Origin: Paramecium pentaurelia
Lineage: Eukaryota > Ciliophora > Oligohymenophorea > Peniculida > Parameciidae
NCBI GenBank assembly: GCA_905183005.1
Contig: CAJJDO010000016.1
Coordinates: 317,949-381,948 of the forward strand
Direction of reading: 5' to 3'
Length of the DNA stretch: 64,000 nt
Part shown: positions 37,551 to 49,645 of the stretch, piece after piece
How positions within the stretch are numbered: the first letter of the stretch is position 1
How the letters are laid out: each line of letters begins with the position of its first letter
Program-made: the position numbers and the translations under genes
The notes under the pieces: generated by a model
The model's input: the letters and a program-made list of their open reading frames with translations, nothing else
The model's database searches: none
Told to the model about the DNA's origin: nothing

Positions 37551-38948
37551 ATGATTAATGAATAATTAGATGAATTAAAAAGAATATTCGAAGATTAATA
37601 ATAATAACAAGAATAAAGAGAACAAGAAATAATTGGAATTCTAGAAAAATATATTAAATCGCTTATAAGGTTTTTATAAAGAAATAGGACTGAATGATAA
37701 AGAAATTAAGAATTATTAGTTAAACTAGTAGAATAAGTAGTCGAAAAGATAGAGATTATCGATTATGATTTTGATTTATATTAAAAATATATAATAAATG
37801 GGTTAATGTTAAATGCGTAATGAAAGGTAGTTGATATGATTGATTTCAGGATATTAATACGTTGTTATACTTGGAATAATGAGTCTAGTGATCTCTTTGA
37901 TTATGAGAGTATTACCAATGAAAAATAATAATTTACAATCCAAAATTAAGATTCATACATCATTAGTAATAAAGAGACACTTTAATTAATAAATGAAATA
38001 CCTAAGGAGAATAGGTAATAAAGATCATTTATATGTAGTGAAGTTTTATTGTATATAACAGCTAAAAATACTGTTGTTGCTGGAACATAGTAACAATAAG
38101 GAAATTCAACAGCCTTGACAAATACTAAATTTCCATTCAAACTAAAAAAAAATTGGTTAACAGTAAGATCTGTTAATAAATATCCATTAAATGTAAATGA
38201 TATTTTTAGGCTTGGAAAAATGACTTTTAGAATTTCTAGTCTTAGTTTTACTACTCAAAATGAACATGAATTTTCTAACCGTAGTAAAGCAGATTCTAAT
38301 GAATAATGTCGAATATGTCTAGGAAATGCATAAACTTCTAATCCTTTATTGAATCCATGCAAATGTAGTGGATCTTTAAAGTATATTCATTTAGAATGCA
38401 TGAAAAGATGGTATACTTGAATAAGACTTAGGCTCAAAGAACTTACATCATCATCTAGATCTTCTGAGAAAAGTGAAACATATCTATGGAAATTATTAAA
38501 ATGTGAAATCTGTTAAGAACCATATAAGGTAATATTTTAAAGTGATGGAGTAACATATCATATGTTAGACCTTTTAAAACCTAGATTTCCATTTGTAATG
38601 TTAGAATTTTATTCAAAAAAGAAGGAAACTTAAGTTAAGTAAATTAATTTAGGAGATCGTTTCACTTCAAAATCAGATGGTGTAATTGTTATTAGTTTAG
38701 GAGAAAGGATGAGTTTAGGAAGAGCTAAAGAAAATTGGGTTAAACTGTGTGAAGCTAGTGTTAGTAGATTTCATGCAACTTTATAAATAGAGAAAGTTCA
38801 ATAATAGGATTCTCTATTTTTGTTTGATAATAATTCTAAATTTGGGACATTAGTCTAAATCAAAGAAGATTTGTAAATTTATCAAGAACTTGAAATATAA
38901 GTTGCCAAATCTTTATTTAAATTGTAAGCAAGCAATATCACTTGTTGA
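37551..38948 (+). CDS. RING-CH zinc finger + FHA-domain protein (E3 ligase candidate)
   Basis: 436 aa after three 3n introns: 37670-37702 (33 nt, GTT...AAG), 37817-37849 (33 nt) and 38411-38431 (21 nt), each holding an in-frame TGA. A MARCH-type C4HC3 finger begins near residue 231: CRICLGNAQTSNPLLNPCKC, then HLECMKRW and CEICQEPYK. The C-terminus is an FHA domain: RMSLGRAKENWVKLCEASVS, RFHATL and DNNSKFGTLV keep the Gly-Arg, SRxH and Asn residues that bind phosphothreonine. MARCH E3s are usually membrane proteins. Here no transmembrane helix is seen, so recruitment through phospho-Thr recognition is plausible. Confidence 0.87.
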
Positions 38949-39205
38949 TTAAATTATATATCTATTATATATATATATATATTTAAAAAAATGAAAAGTG
39001 TTTTTGATTTTGGAAAATATATAACATAAATAAGAGAACTGCCTTTTGTTGATGTAAAAATTTATAAAATACTTAGGAAAAATCATTACTTCTTGATGTG
39101 GTATTTTTATCCTATTAAGCAGGAGCTTCAAATAATAATTCTAAAATTTTGAAAAAATCATTTTACTTTATTAATTATAATCATTAAGCATACTATTATC
39201 AGAAA

Positions 39206-40528
39206 ATGAATATTGAAGAATTAGAATAATTATATGATAGTTTTATAAATGGAAATAAAAATATTGATCACTAAGTTCCTGATGTAGCTTTAGAATTAAA
39301 TTCAGGGTTTTTGTAATTTTAGAGTTCATATATAGAGGGAAATGGTCAAATCTCAAATGAAAAAGCAACTCCAATAGTTCAAAATAAAAAAATAGATAAA
39401 GATGAATAAAATATCAAAATAAAATAAGAACCTAATAAAAAAGAGAATAAATAAAGAATCATCATAACAGAAATACCAAACATTTAATAAATTGATTAAT
39501 GTGAGAAGCCAATAGATCCTTAAATATAAAATTAGAAGTAGAATAAAAATAAAATTGATTAGAATAACTAAAAAATATTGGAGATTCCTATTCCTTAAAT
39601 AATAGAGATTAAATAATTTTCAGTGGAATAATCAAAATAAATTATGAAAAAATAATATGAGGAGTATAGAAGATAAGAATAATTTAAATCTAATTGTTTT
39701 TAATAGAGTAATTAGAGAAGCTAAATAATAGGGAAAACTAAATGTATCATTTGTTTAGAGAATATATCATCAAATCAATATCTTCTAACTGCTTGTTCGC
39801 ATATATATCATAAAGACTGTTTAAATAATTTAATAGAAGCATAGACTGATCTACCAATTAGATGTCCAAATTTATAATGTAGACAAGAAATATTAAGAGA
39901 GGATTTAGAATAAATTACATCTAAGTAAGTTATGGATAAGTTGGATAAATTTGCTTTCAATTAATATTTAATGTCACATCCGAACATTTTTTAATGTCCA
40001 ACTCAAAATTGTTCAGGTATTTATGAAATAGAAGGACCTATTTAAGTATGTATGATATGTTAATAAATATTTTGTACAAAATGCAAGAAATTATTTCATG
40101 AAGGAATTTGTGGTGAATAAAGTTTTGTTGATTTAGCTAGAAGATAATTATATAAGTAATGTTCTCTTTGCAATAGATGGATAGAGAAAACATATGGATG
40201 CAATCATATATCTTGTCCTTGTGGACATGAATTTTGTTATGAATGTGGTAAATAATGGGTAAAAGGAATGGAATGTAGATGCATAGAAATTCAATAAAAT
40301 CAATAAATAGAACCATAATAAGAAATATAGTAATAGTAAGTATACTAGTAAAACCCGCTATAATAAAACTAAACTCATTCTTAAAATAACTAAACATATG
40401 TTTAACATGCTAGAAATATTTTTGAAACGGTATAAACATTTTTTAAAACTAATCAAGCATAATTTTTAAATACTGATGATTTGTTTAAAAATTTTGGTTT
40501 ATCATATATAACAAGAATAAAAAGATGA
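39206..40528 (+). CDS. RBR (RING-between-RING) E3 ubiquitin ligase
   Basis: 440 aa, intronless. The N-terminal 170 residues are charged, Gln/Lys-rich and disordered. RING1 starts at Cys180 (CIICLENISSNQYLLTACSH, then HKDC and CPNLQC). The IBR follows (CPTQNCSGIYEIEGPIQVCM, then CQQIFCTKCKKLFHEGIC). RING2 is C319SLC...GC332NHISCPCGHEFCYEC. By alignment with parkin, Cys332 is the position of the ubiquitin-accepting catalytic Cys, and the following NHISC is typical. RBR ligases pass ubiquitin through this thioester. The C-terminus is again Gln-rich with no membrane helix. Confidence 0.92.
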
Positions 40529-40627
40529 TGATTCATAATAAATTTATTAAAAAATTAAGAAAGAATTTTATATATTATTCAATTAGAATAAATTTATTAA
40601 AATATTAATGCATATATTCATATAACA

Positions 40628-41784
40628 TCAAATTACTTCTAATTATTGATTTTCAGGTTTTTCTGGTAAAATTTCATTGACTTCTTAAACTTGTTGGTTT
40701 TATGTCAATTAATCTTAATTCTCTGATAATTATTTTACTGATTACTCTTAGACTTAAATATTTTAAATGATAGGAACTTCTGTCTAAGTTTCTTAAATTT
40801 CTTTTTATTCAACTGTTTATTACTATGATTAATTCTCTTATTAATTCTATTCACTATTATCTTAAGTCTTAGGTGCATTTTATTATTATTATTAAAATTA
40901 TTCATCAGTTTATTATTCATTTTTATTTTAGGTTTCTTCAGGTAATTTTCCTTTCTTCATAATCTTTTTATCATCAGTTTTTTTGTCTGTTACTTTCTAA
41001 TCAGGTTATTTTGTATTCTATATTTAAGTAGGTTTAGTATCTGTCTTTTTATCTTTTTTATCTTCTTTTTTCTCTGTTTATATAAGTTAAGGGTTTGGTT
41101 AAGTAGTTTTTGATTTTTGTGGCTATTTTTCAACTTTTTTATCATCTTTTGTTTAGGGTGTCTATTTAATAGTTTATTCTTTAGTTTCTTTGATTTATTA
41201 TTATTATTTCTATTATGATTGAACTATAGGTTTTGGTTTAGGTTAAGGTGGCTATTATTATTTAGATTTATTTTGATTTCCTTCTTTTGGAGATTTTGGT
41301 TAGTCTAATAAAAAGTGAATTTATGTATAAAATACTTTTTTCAATTTCAACAGGTCTTGTTGTCTTTTCTATAATTGTGCTCTGACTTAAAGGTTTTGGA
41401 GCTGTAATAGGTTTAGGATCCTTTACTTTTACAGGAGCTGAGTTTTTTGTAACTACTGCAGTAGATGGACGCTCAATCTTTTTAACATCTAATCATATGG
41501 TGGGAATTTATTAATTTCAAAATACCATTATTTTAATGATTTTCCTTTTTAAGATCTTATTTGACAATTTCTATTAAATATTATTTTTTATTACTCTTCT
41601 CATCATCCAATTTTATAGGTTTTAGATTTCCTATTAATGTTTTTAATTCACTCATTTAGTCAAATAGATTTTTGATTAGTAACTCATTTGATTGATCTCT
41701 TTCTTTTAAAAATTCAATTCTCTCTAAAACTGGTTTAAGCAATTCATCAAAAGTAGTTTGTATTTCTGGAGCCACTTATTACAT
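40628..41784 (-). CDS. Lys/Gln-rich low-complexity protein
   Basis: 362 aa after introns 41489-41525 (37 nt, the longest in the window) and 41305-41335 (31 nt). The N-terminal 80 residues are a likely coiled coil (TTFDELLKPVLERIEFLKER). Beyond about residue 110 the protein is Lys/Pro/Gln/Thr-rich with KKEDKKDKKTDTK runs and many TAA/TAG glutamines, so it is largely disordered. No domain recognised. The two downstream genes on the same strand order (41851-42606, 42866-43267) are also Gln-rich or RING. Confidence 0.65.
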
Positions 41785-41850
41785 GAAAATTCAAAAATAA
41801 ATTATTATTATATTTTCTTTTTTAAAATGCCTATAAATTATATAAATATC

Positions 41851-42606
41851 TCAAATATTTTTTGTCTAATTTGTCTGATATCCAAATTAATTATTAAATT
41901 ATTCTTTTTAATTAGATAATTAATTTAATTAATTAAAAATTAATTACTATTAATTTGTTTAAGCATTATTCTTTTAAAATAGTGAAGGTTATTATTATTA
42001 TTAAAAAAATTAAAATTCTTCATCATATTGAAGTTATTAAGGTTGTACACCTTCAAATTGATTTTGTCCTTGTATATATTTGGGAGTTTAAATGGTTTGT
42101 TATTATTAAAATGGTAAACTTCTTGGATCATTTGATAAAAATTTCAAAAGACCCTTTTGTTATTATTATATATTTTATTGGAAACCTTAATTAAATACTC
42201 CTTAATTACTATTTTTATTTATCGTAGGTTGTTGAGTTTATATTGTAGGTCTATAATTTGCTTGTTATTATTGTTATTTCTCTGGTTGAAAATCGTTATT
42301 CTATTAAAAATTCTATTCTTTATTTACTATATATTCATTATTTAAGTTATGTTAATTAAAGAATTTTTGTTGCTAATTGTTTTTTATGTTATCATTCAAT
42401 GCTAATTAATTTAATCCAATCTAATTTTGAGGAAAATTAAGTTTACTATTAATGTATTGAATATTTTAAGATTATTATTAGTTTTTTACCAAACATTTTT
42501 GTTAATGTAATTCTTTTTAAATTTTTAGCACATACACTTAACAATATCCACATTGTTCTGCTGCATTAGATTCTTATTCTTAATTAGATTGTTGATTAAA
42601 TTGCAT
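41851..42606 (-). CDS. Gln-rich protein with N-terminal C2HC-like Zn motif
   Basis: 251 aa, intronless. Near the N-terminus AEQCGYCQVYVLKIQKELHQ followed by QKC gives CxxC...HxxxC, a C2HC zinc-finger spacing as in zf-C2HC5/zf-LYAR-type fingers. The remaining about 200 residues are Gln/Asn-rich and disordered, mostly from TAA/TAG codons, with two short aromatic patches (KGLLKFLSNDPRSLPF; FEGVQPQQLQYDEEFQFF). An adaptor that binds a partner through the finger is possible; this is inference. Confidence 0.6.
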
Positions 42607-42865
42607 TAATCAAATATTAATAAATATTTTTTTGTTTTTGATTACGTTTTAAATTATCTATATTTGAGAATTTAGAAATAAAATCTTAACAATAAGAATA
42701 ATAATTTGTTGGAATCAAAATTACAATTTGTAAAGAATTTGTATTTTTGAGTTCTACATTACCAAATAAGATTTAATATTCCAAAATATAAAAGAATATC
42801 ATAAGTTATAAATCAATACTCTTTTATGTTAAATTTAATTAGAGGTAAAACATTTAAATTTTTAT

Positions 42866-43267
42866 TCAATGACACACTTGTTGACAATTCTCCAGTTTAC
42901 ATTGTTTCATATTCTAAACTTCATCAAATGAGTCGAGAGTTTAATATGCTCTACATATGGGACATTAGAGTAAACCATAGGAAGATTTCGAGATTTCTAT
43001 CATCTTTTCTATATCATTTTAACAATAAGTATGACCACATTTTAAAGGATATAACTATTCCGATGAATCTAAACAAATTGGGCATTGTTCTTCTTCAAAT
43101 ATTTTATCAGCTGGTTTTTCCAAAATACAATAACCAATAATTTCTTCATTAGTATGAATGATTCCATTTCTTCTAACTAATTATGGCATCTCTAAATTTT
43201 CATAATCAAATTCTTCTTCTATTTCAAAAATACTTTCTTAATCTTATGCAATGTTTGATTCAGCCAT
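42866..43267 (-). CDS. Small RING-finger protein
   Basis: 133 aa, intronless. A C3HC4 RING occupies about residues 65-115: CPICLDSSEQLYPLKCGHTY, then C...CPICRAY, with the His before the third Cys pair (CGHTYC). The N-terminus is acidic (ESIFEIEEEFDYENLEMPQL) and contains a Tyr-Cys region. Such single-RING proteins are usually E2-binding ubiquitin ligases. The C-terminus has three more Cys (MKQCKLENCQQVCH). Confidence 0.85.
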
Positions 43268-44587
43268 TAATGTTAGGAGTTCTGAGAATTTTTTATTTTT
43301 TGATTAATCTAATCTATTTTATAAATAATATTTAATAATTCTTAATATAATAGTATTTAACAGATTCTATATAAATTGATTTCAAAATTAAAATTCTACA
43401 TATTAATGATATCTCATTCTACTTTAATTTTAGAAATCAAAGATAATTATTATCAATTTTTTTATACTAAATGAGTATATATTTTTAAATTGATTGCTAA
43501 CTGTCTGTTTAATTAAATTCATGTTTATATATTCCTTTATAAAATTACTTTACTAAATAGATTAATGGATCTCATTCAATATTGATTAAATAACCAATTG
43601 TTTCCAATTTATTTTCAAGTCATTAGGTAATTTATGTTTCAAAAATTAATTTATTTTTATAAAATTCAATAGTAAATGAAGGAGTGGATTATTGATTGTC
43701 TCATGATTAAATGATATTTATTTGAATAAATTAATTAATTTTATAATAAATAGTAATGAGCATCGAACTGAATTAATTACTTGATATTAAATATTAAATT
43801 TAAAAAATCTTAATTAAAATTCATAGAATTTGTTTAAATATTAATAATCACCAAGAGACAAAACATTTAAAATAAAAATTACTAAATGAAATTGAGTTAA
43901 ATATATTAATAAATAATTTATTATTTTAATCAAATAAGATTATGATAAAATATATATTAAATTAATTAGTATATAATACTATAGATCATGTTATAATAAA
44001 ATCAAGATTTTAGTTTAATAGTTTATTAATTTAATCATTAAATTCTAGAAGAACTAAAATTATTCATTTTAATCACTTAAATTATATAATTGAATGAAAT
44101 TTAAATTAAAGCAATAAGCATTCTATAATATATTGATTTAGATGATTTGACAATGATATATTATCTAAAAAATAATTTTTAATTTCACTTTATTAAATAT
44201 CTCAGCATTTAAATAAAAATAAAGATAGATAGAAAAGAAGAGAGAAAAAAATAAAAATTAAATAAGTGATTCAATGAAAATTACAAAAAAGAAATATTAA
44301 AAAATATTTAAATCTTTATTAGGAAATATTTTGGTATCTATATTTTAACCTATAGGAAACTAGGAACTAGAAGATAAGCCAAAAGGAAAATAAAGAGTTT
44401 TTAGATTATAAATTTGCTGTTGGAATTTAGAATATTGATTATATAAAATTAGATTATTTGAACTTTAAAACCTTTGGGATATTCTAGAAATGTTTTTAGA
44501 TACAATTATTTATGATAATATCTATATAAAATAATGAAATTTAAAATTTAGTAAAATATTATTATACAACTTATTATTAATTAAATA
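43268..44587. other. AT-rich region without a clear gene
   Basis: 1.3 kb, the largest empty stretch. A 54-codon frame at 44274-44438 (plus; MKITKKKYQKIFKSLLGNIL) is the only protein-like piece and lacks further support. No RNA gene, repeat array or transposon ends noticed. It may include decayed sequence and the promoters of the divergent RING and Tubby genes. Confidence 0.45.
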
Positions 44588-45771
44588 ATGTAAAACAAAT
44601 AAGAATAGAATGATAGTGAAATCTTGTCTTAAAATGATGATGGTAACGGTGAAATAATAAATTTTGATTAATTTGATGACGATGAATAAGAAATCATTAT
44701 ACCTTTTGATAACAGCAAATAATAATAAATACAATAAAATTTTGGAGATTAATTTTAAGTCTAGAAATAATAAAGAGATGAAGAATAAGTGATTTAGGAT
44801 ATAGTTTAATTTAAACAGGATGATGAATAAGATAATATAGCAAATTTTGGTAGTATGCATCGTGATGAAGACTTTTAGAGTTGGAAGGATGAGAATAAAT
44901 AAAATGATTAAAATGAATAAGTTTAATAAACAAATTAGATTGATGCAATGACTGAGAGATAAGAATAATAAGGTTAAATTATATATTAACCTGATATAAT
45001 TTATGATATGAAAGAGTTCTTATAAAAACCAATTGATCAATGTAAATAGATAATTTGAATATTTTATTAGAACATTTGATATAATTGACATTAGTTAAAG
45101 ATAAAAGTGGCACAAACAAATTTCATCCTAAATTTCTATTGTATTTGAGTGGTTAATAGAAAATATTTCTGTGTTCAGCAAAACGATAGGCTTTCAGTTA
45201 ACAAATTCATTATGTTTTATCTATACTTTAAGATAAATTTGATAGAAAACATAAGTCTTGTTTAGGAAAAATAAAAGGATCTGGTGGTGTATTTAAATTA
45301 TTTGACACTGGTGATAATCCTAAAGATGCAAAGTTTTTGGATAAAGTAAGAAAGGAATTATGTTTAATAAATTTTTAAAATTCAAAATAGACTGGACAAA
45401 TTAGATAGAGTGTAATAATACCTAAGATTAAAGATGGATAAGTTTGTGAATTTAAACCATTAAATGATACAGATGGATTGTTGAAAGCCTATTATTCATT
45501 GTAATATAAGGATTAAATTATGCATTTTATGAATAAGAATCCAATTTATAATAAGGAGAAGATGAAATATCAATTATAATTTAATGATAGAGTAACTATG
45601 CCATCAGTAAAGAATTGTATAATTTATGATATCAGTTGCACAGATAAAAATAAATTTGTATTATAATTTGGAAAATGTGCAAAAAAGACTTATTCAGTTG
45701 ATATTTGTCATCCTTTTTCTATTTTATAAGGATTTGCAATATGTATATCATAATTTGAGAAAAAAAATTGA
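44588..45771 (+). CDS. Tubby domain protein
   Basis: 384 aa after one 29-nt intron (45042-45070). The N-terminal 150 residues are acidic and Gln-rich. The C-terminal about 240 residues form a Tubby beta-barrel: TLVKDKSGTNKFHPKFLLYL, RVTMPSVKNCIIYDI, LQFGKCAKKTYSVDICHPFS and LQGFAICISQFEKKN at the very end. Tubby-like proteins bind phosphoinositides and carry membrane proteins into cilia. The expected Phe-Gly-Lys and the terminal Cys-x-Ser-x-Phe pattern are present. The intron acceptor is fixed by the DKSG motif. Confidence 0.92.
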
Positions 45772-45835
45772 AATCAATAATGAATAAATTAATTACTTAA
45801 ATATATTACGTAATTTTTCAAATCATTTATAAAAT

Positions 45836-47763
45836 ATGAGAAATGTATTAGTGATCTTAGCACTTTTGTTTTGTGTAGCAAATACAATAGATATGGGAGA
45901 AGAACTAATGAAAAGAGAAATATTAACTAAGATAGTTGAATATGCTGGCATAGAAATGCCTCATGAGTATTAATATATAATTTAATACATAGATTACACT
46001 TACTTTGTTTGCCATGTAAATTAATGATGAAGTAAGTTCAAAAGTTTTCATCAACAATTCTCTTATCAATAATTAGAAAAGAATGGACATTCCTTTGTCC
46101 TAAATTTAAAGATCCAGCCTTTTGTGAAGGAATCAATTAGACATTTATAGATTAATTCTCTGTTCATTTTTTGAAGTATTTTTGTTAATTAATAAAATAT
46201 AGTAATTATTTAGCACCTTCAAATGCATGTTAGAATTTAGGAGTATGCAAATTGTAGCATGAAAGATAAACAATTAAAGAATATATTAATGAAGTTATGT
46301 AAGATAAGCTTTCAAAAGAAGAACAAAGGTAATGGTAAGTGATAGCTGAAGAAAATATATAAAATCAAGAAGATTTTACAGTTGCATAATTTGCAGATTT
46401 ACATATTGATGTAGAATATTCAGTTGGAGCTAATGCTTTTTGTGGAGCTCCATTTTGTTGTAGAGAAGAAAATGGAAAACCTAAAGATCCAAGTAAAGGA
46501 GCTTAATATTGGGGAACTTATGCAGATTGTGATTTACCATTTAGAACAATATAAGATCTGATCAAATTTACAGGTGAGAAAATTAAGCCAGATTTTATTA
46601 TATGGACTGGAGATAGTACATCACATGATGTTTGGCATTAATAAAAGTGGAATCAAACATTACCTACTAAAATGATTACAGATGAAATTAAGAAATAAAT
46701 ACCTAATTCTTAATTATATGCAATATATGGAAATCATGAAGGTTATCCAGCTGATTAATATGATATGATAGGTGAATCTACATAATGGTTAAGAGATGAA
46801 GTGGCTGATATGTGGAAATAATATTTAACATAAGAATCATACTATTAATTAAGAAGAAATGGTTATTATTCTTAAGTAGAGAAATCTAGAAATCTCAAAT
46901 TCATTGCATTAAATTCTTAAGCTTGTGATTTACTTAATTTTCATTTAATGGATGGCATTACAGATCCAAGAGGAATGCTTAAATGGTTAATATCTGAACT
47001 CAAAGATTCAGAAGATAAACATTAATTTGCTGTAATATATGCTCATATTCCACCTGGTGATACTTTTTGTAATTCATAATGGGCTGATAGATTTAGTGTT
47101 GTAATAGAGAGATTTGAACATGTAGTTACTGGAATCTTTTATGGTATTATTAATATTAACTATAAATTAAGGACATACTCATTAAGATCATGTCTAACAT
47201 ATTAGATCTAAAATTGATGGAAGATATGTTAAAACTTTATTTATTGCACCTTCTGGAACTACATTTTCATATTAAAATCCATCATTTAGAGTCTTTTAAT
47301 TTAATGGCAAAAATAATTCAGTTAAAGATTATGTTTAATACAGATTAGATTTAGCTAAAGCAAATAAAGATGGATAAAATGCTATCTTGAATTGGGAAGT
47401 AGCATATAATTTCTTAGAATATTATGGATTAGAAAGTGCATCCTTAGTTCATGTTTCATCTCTCCCCTATAGATTAGCACATGATGATGAATTATTAAAG
47501 AAATATATATATAGTTATTCAACAGGAAGTGATGTCTTATATAAAAAACACCTTAAGTAAATTCATTTTATATTTAATATCTTAGAAACCTCAAAAATTT
47601 GTTCCTTAAAAAAGGTACTAAGAGCTTTTTCATTTGTGGAGCATAAACATCAACATTAGATGATTGGTACGATTGTGTTGGATTCTTTGAGAAATTTAAG
47701 GAATCCTCATTCCTTACTTTTAAATTATTAGAATAATTTATTGGTAAATGGCTTAAAGAATGA
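45836..47763 (+). CDS. Acid sphingomyelinase-like phosphodiesterase with saposin domain
   Basis: 614 aa after introns 45967-45992 (26 nt), 47144-47171 (28 nt) and 47557-47585 (29 nt). An N-terminal signal peptide (MRNVLVILALLFCVANT) and a saposin-like Cys region (LCLPCKLMMKQ... FCEGINQ... CQNLGVC) precede a calcineurin-type metallophosphoesterase: ADLHIDVEY (Asp179, His181), WTGDSTSHDVW, YGNHEGYP, YAHIPPG and GHTHQDH supply the two-metal site. This is the ASM/SMPD1 architecture, so a lysosomal or secreted lipid phosphodiesterase is expected. Cys-rich segments FCGAPFCCRE match the ASM disulfide. Confidence 0.93.
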
Positions 47764-47794
47764 TCAAATCAATTATATTTACAATAAATAAAAG

Positions 47795-48577
47795 TCAAAT
47801 TTAAGTGCTTTTAATAACTTTATATTATTATCTTAATTATTTAATTTTATTCTCTTATTACTCTATTACTTCATTATCGAAATGCAAAGGAGTGTATCTA
47901 AATTTATATTCTGTTGATAGCCTTTCTGTTTAATATGCTTTGTTTAATAATTCTTATGGAATTTTATTTTAAATTCTTAAATTCGATAGTTCTAATTTAG
48001 GCACTTAAATTTGTTGGCAAGGTTCTGTTTTAATTATTTTACATTCTTTAAGTTTAGAGTCATTTTATAATTTCATTTTGACAAACATAGGTTATTTTTT
48101 GATATTAATATCTTAAGTTTAGTAATACCCAAGAGGAGGTATTGTATTCATACTTAGATTTCTACCTAATTTAGGAGAATCATATATTTGTGTCTAAGTT
48201 CTATGTTAAACAATGCCAGCATTCAATTATAATTTTTGATTGAGAGAAATTAATTACTTCTACTCAACATATTCTGTCTTAATTTTTAAGTTGAATTTCT
48301 TTTCAACTTTCGAAACGTTTGTTAAATTAGCCCAATATGTATTATGATTGATAGTATAAACATCTTTGAGGAAGTTTATTTTTGTTTTACTTTTTTGGCT
48401 TTTATTACTACTAATTGTATCTCTAATCCTAGTATCAATTAAGTTTTTAGATCTTAAACTTCGATAGGAATTAGGTAATTTACCCATGTTATCTCGTTCT
48501 TTGATAAAGGGAATGAAATCCTATTCAACAGGAGAAAATCTTTAATCTTTCTCTTGTAATTATCTCAATTTATGCAT
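47795..48577 (-). CDS. Hypothetical basic protein, 260 aa
   Basis: Intronless. Charged, Lys/Gln/Ser-rich with no signal peptide or membrane segment. The N-terminal half has SYRSLRSKNLIDTRIRDTIS and an aromatic patch (HNTYWANLTNVSKVEKKFNL). The C-terminal half is helical. No family recognised. Its stop is only 31 bp from the stop of the convergent phosphodiesterase gene, showing how little 3' sequence genes use here. Confidence 0.65.
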
Positions 48578-48853
48578 AATTTATAATTTACTTAATCTAA
48601 ATGAAACAAATTAATATCCCATAAAATAACATACCTATACAGATATACAACTCATTTATTTATATATATATATATACATATAATGAAGTTTCTGATAGAA
48701 GTTTATATTTGATAAAATTTATTATAAAACAATAATAACTTCACAATAAAAGACATTTTGATGATCTTAATTCAATTAATGCAATTATAAGACGATAAAT
48801 CCATCCTTATTAATTTAATATCTTCCCTAAAGTATTACTTAAGATTAATTGTT
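48578..48853. other. Intergenic region with TA tract
   Basis: AT-rich, with a (TA)n run near 48657-48680. No coding signal. Confidence 0.5.
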
Positions 48854-49627
48854 TCACAATTGTACTATAGAATGGATTTCTTAATATATAACAAATCTTA
48901 ATTATTGATAAAGTTATACTATAGCTTCTTTTGCTCTAATTTTGAGTTCTTCTTTCTAACTTTTTCTATAGATTTTGATTTTGAATTCTATTAAAAATCT
49001 TAATATATCAATGCATAATGATATAAAATATGGAGTATAGCTATCTCCTCCATATTTAAGAATCAATGCACAATATAATAAAGGACGAATTAGATGGAAG
49101 ATTTCTCCAAATTTAATCTAATTATAACAAATTACAAAATACTCTTATTTAATTGAGTTTGGATTCATAATCTTTCTATTTCACATCGTTTGGAATTGGT
49201 AACATTGTTAATAGAGAAGTTTATTTGTCTTAAATTACATCATAATATCCAAGATTAAATTTAGGAATAGGGTCTTTGATTGACTTTAGTTCATCTTTTA
49301 TTGATTTTTCATTGACTGCTTATGGATTATATTCTAAAGGACCTAAATTTTCTTTGAATTGTATGGCAGCTTCATCTTCCTAATTATCTGTTTCAGAATA
49401 GTTGTTATTTTCTGAAATCATTAATCCACACTTATCTACTAATTGCCATTTTCTTAACTTTACAAATAATTTCAATAATTCTAAAAATAAGAAATATTGA
49501 TAAATTCGCTCTTTATTAGTAATAAATGAATACTTTCTGATGATTTACCTAAATACTCAGCAAGGAATTCTACAGCTTAAATAAGACTGAGAGCTTTAGG
49601 AATATGTTATTTTTATATAAATTACAT
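48854..49627 (-). CDS. PEX16: Peroxin-16-like (PEX16) protein
   Basis: 241 aa after introns 49511-49533 (23 nt, AAG) and 49118-49142 (25 nt). The C-terminal half carries the PEX16 signature: GEIFHLIRPLLYCALILKYG followed by DSYTPYFISLCIDILR, matching LGELLHILRPLIY...SWRPFLISLAVDL, then a basic helix. PEX16 is a membrane protein needed early in peroxisome formation, with hydrophobic segments here (YFISLCIDILRFL). The N-terminal region is short relative to animals (about 330 aa). The start lies only 18 bp after the stop of the TatD gene on the same strand, so its promoter must overlap that gene or its start is further in. Confidence 0.75.
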
Positions 49628-49645
49628 AATTTATATATATTAATA

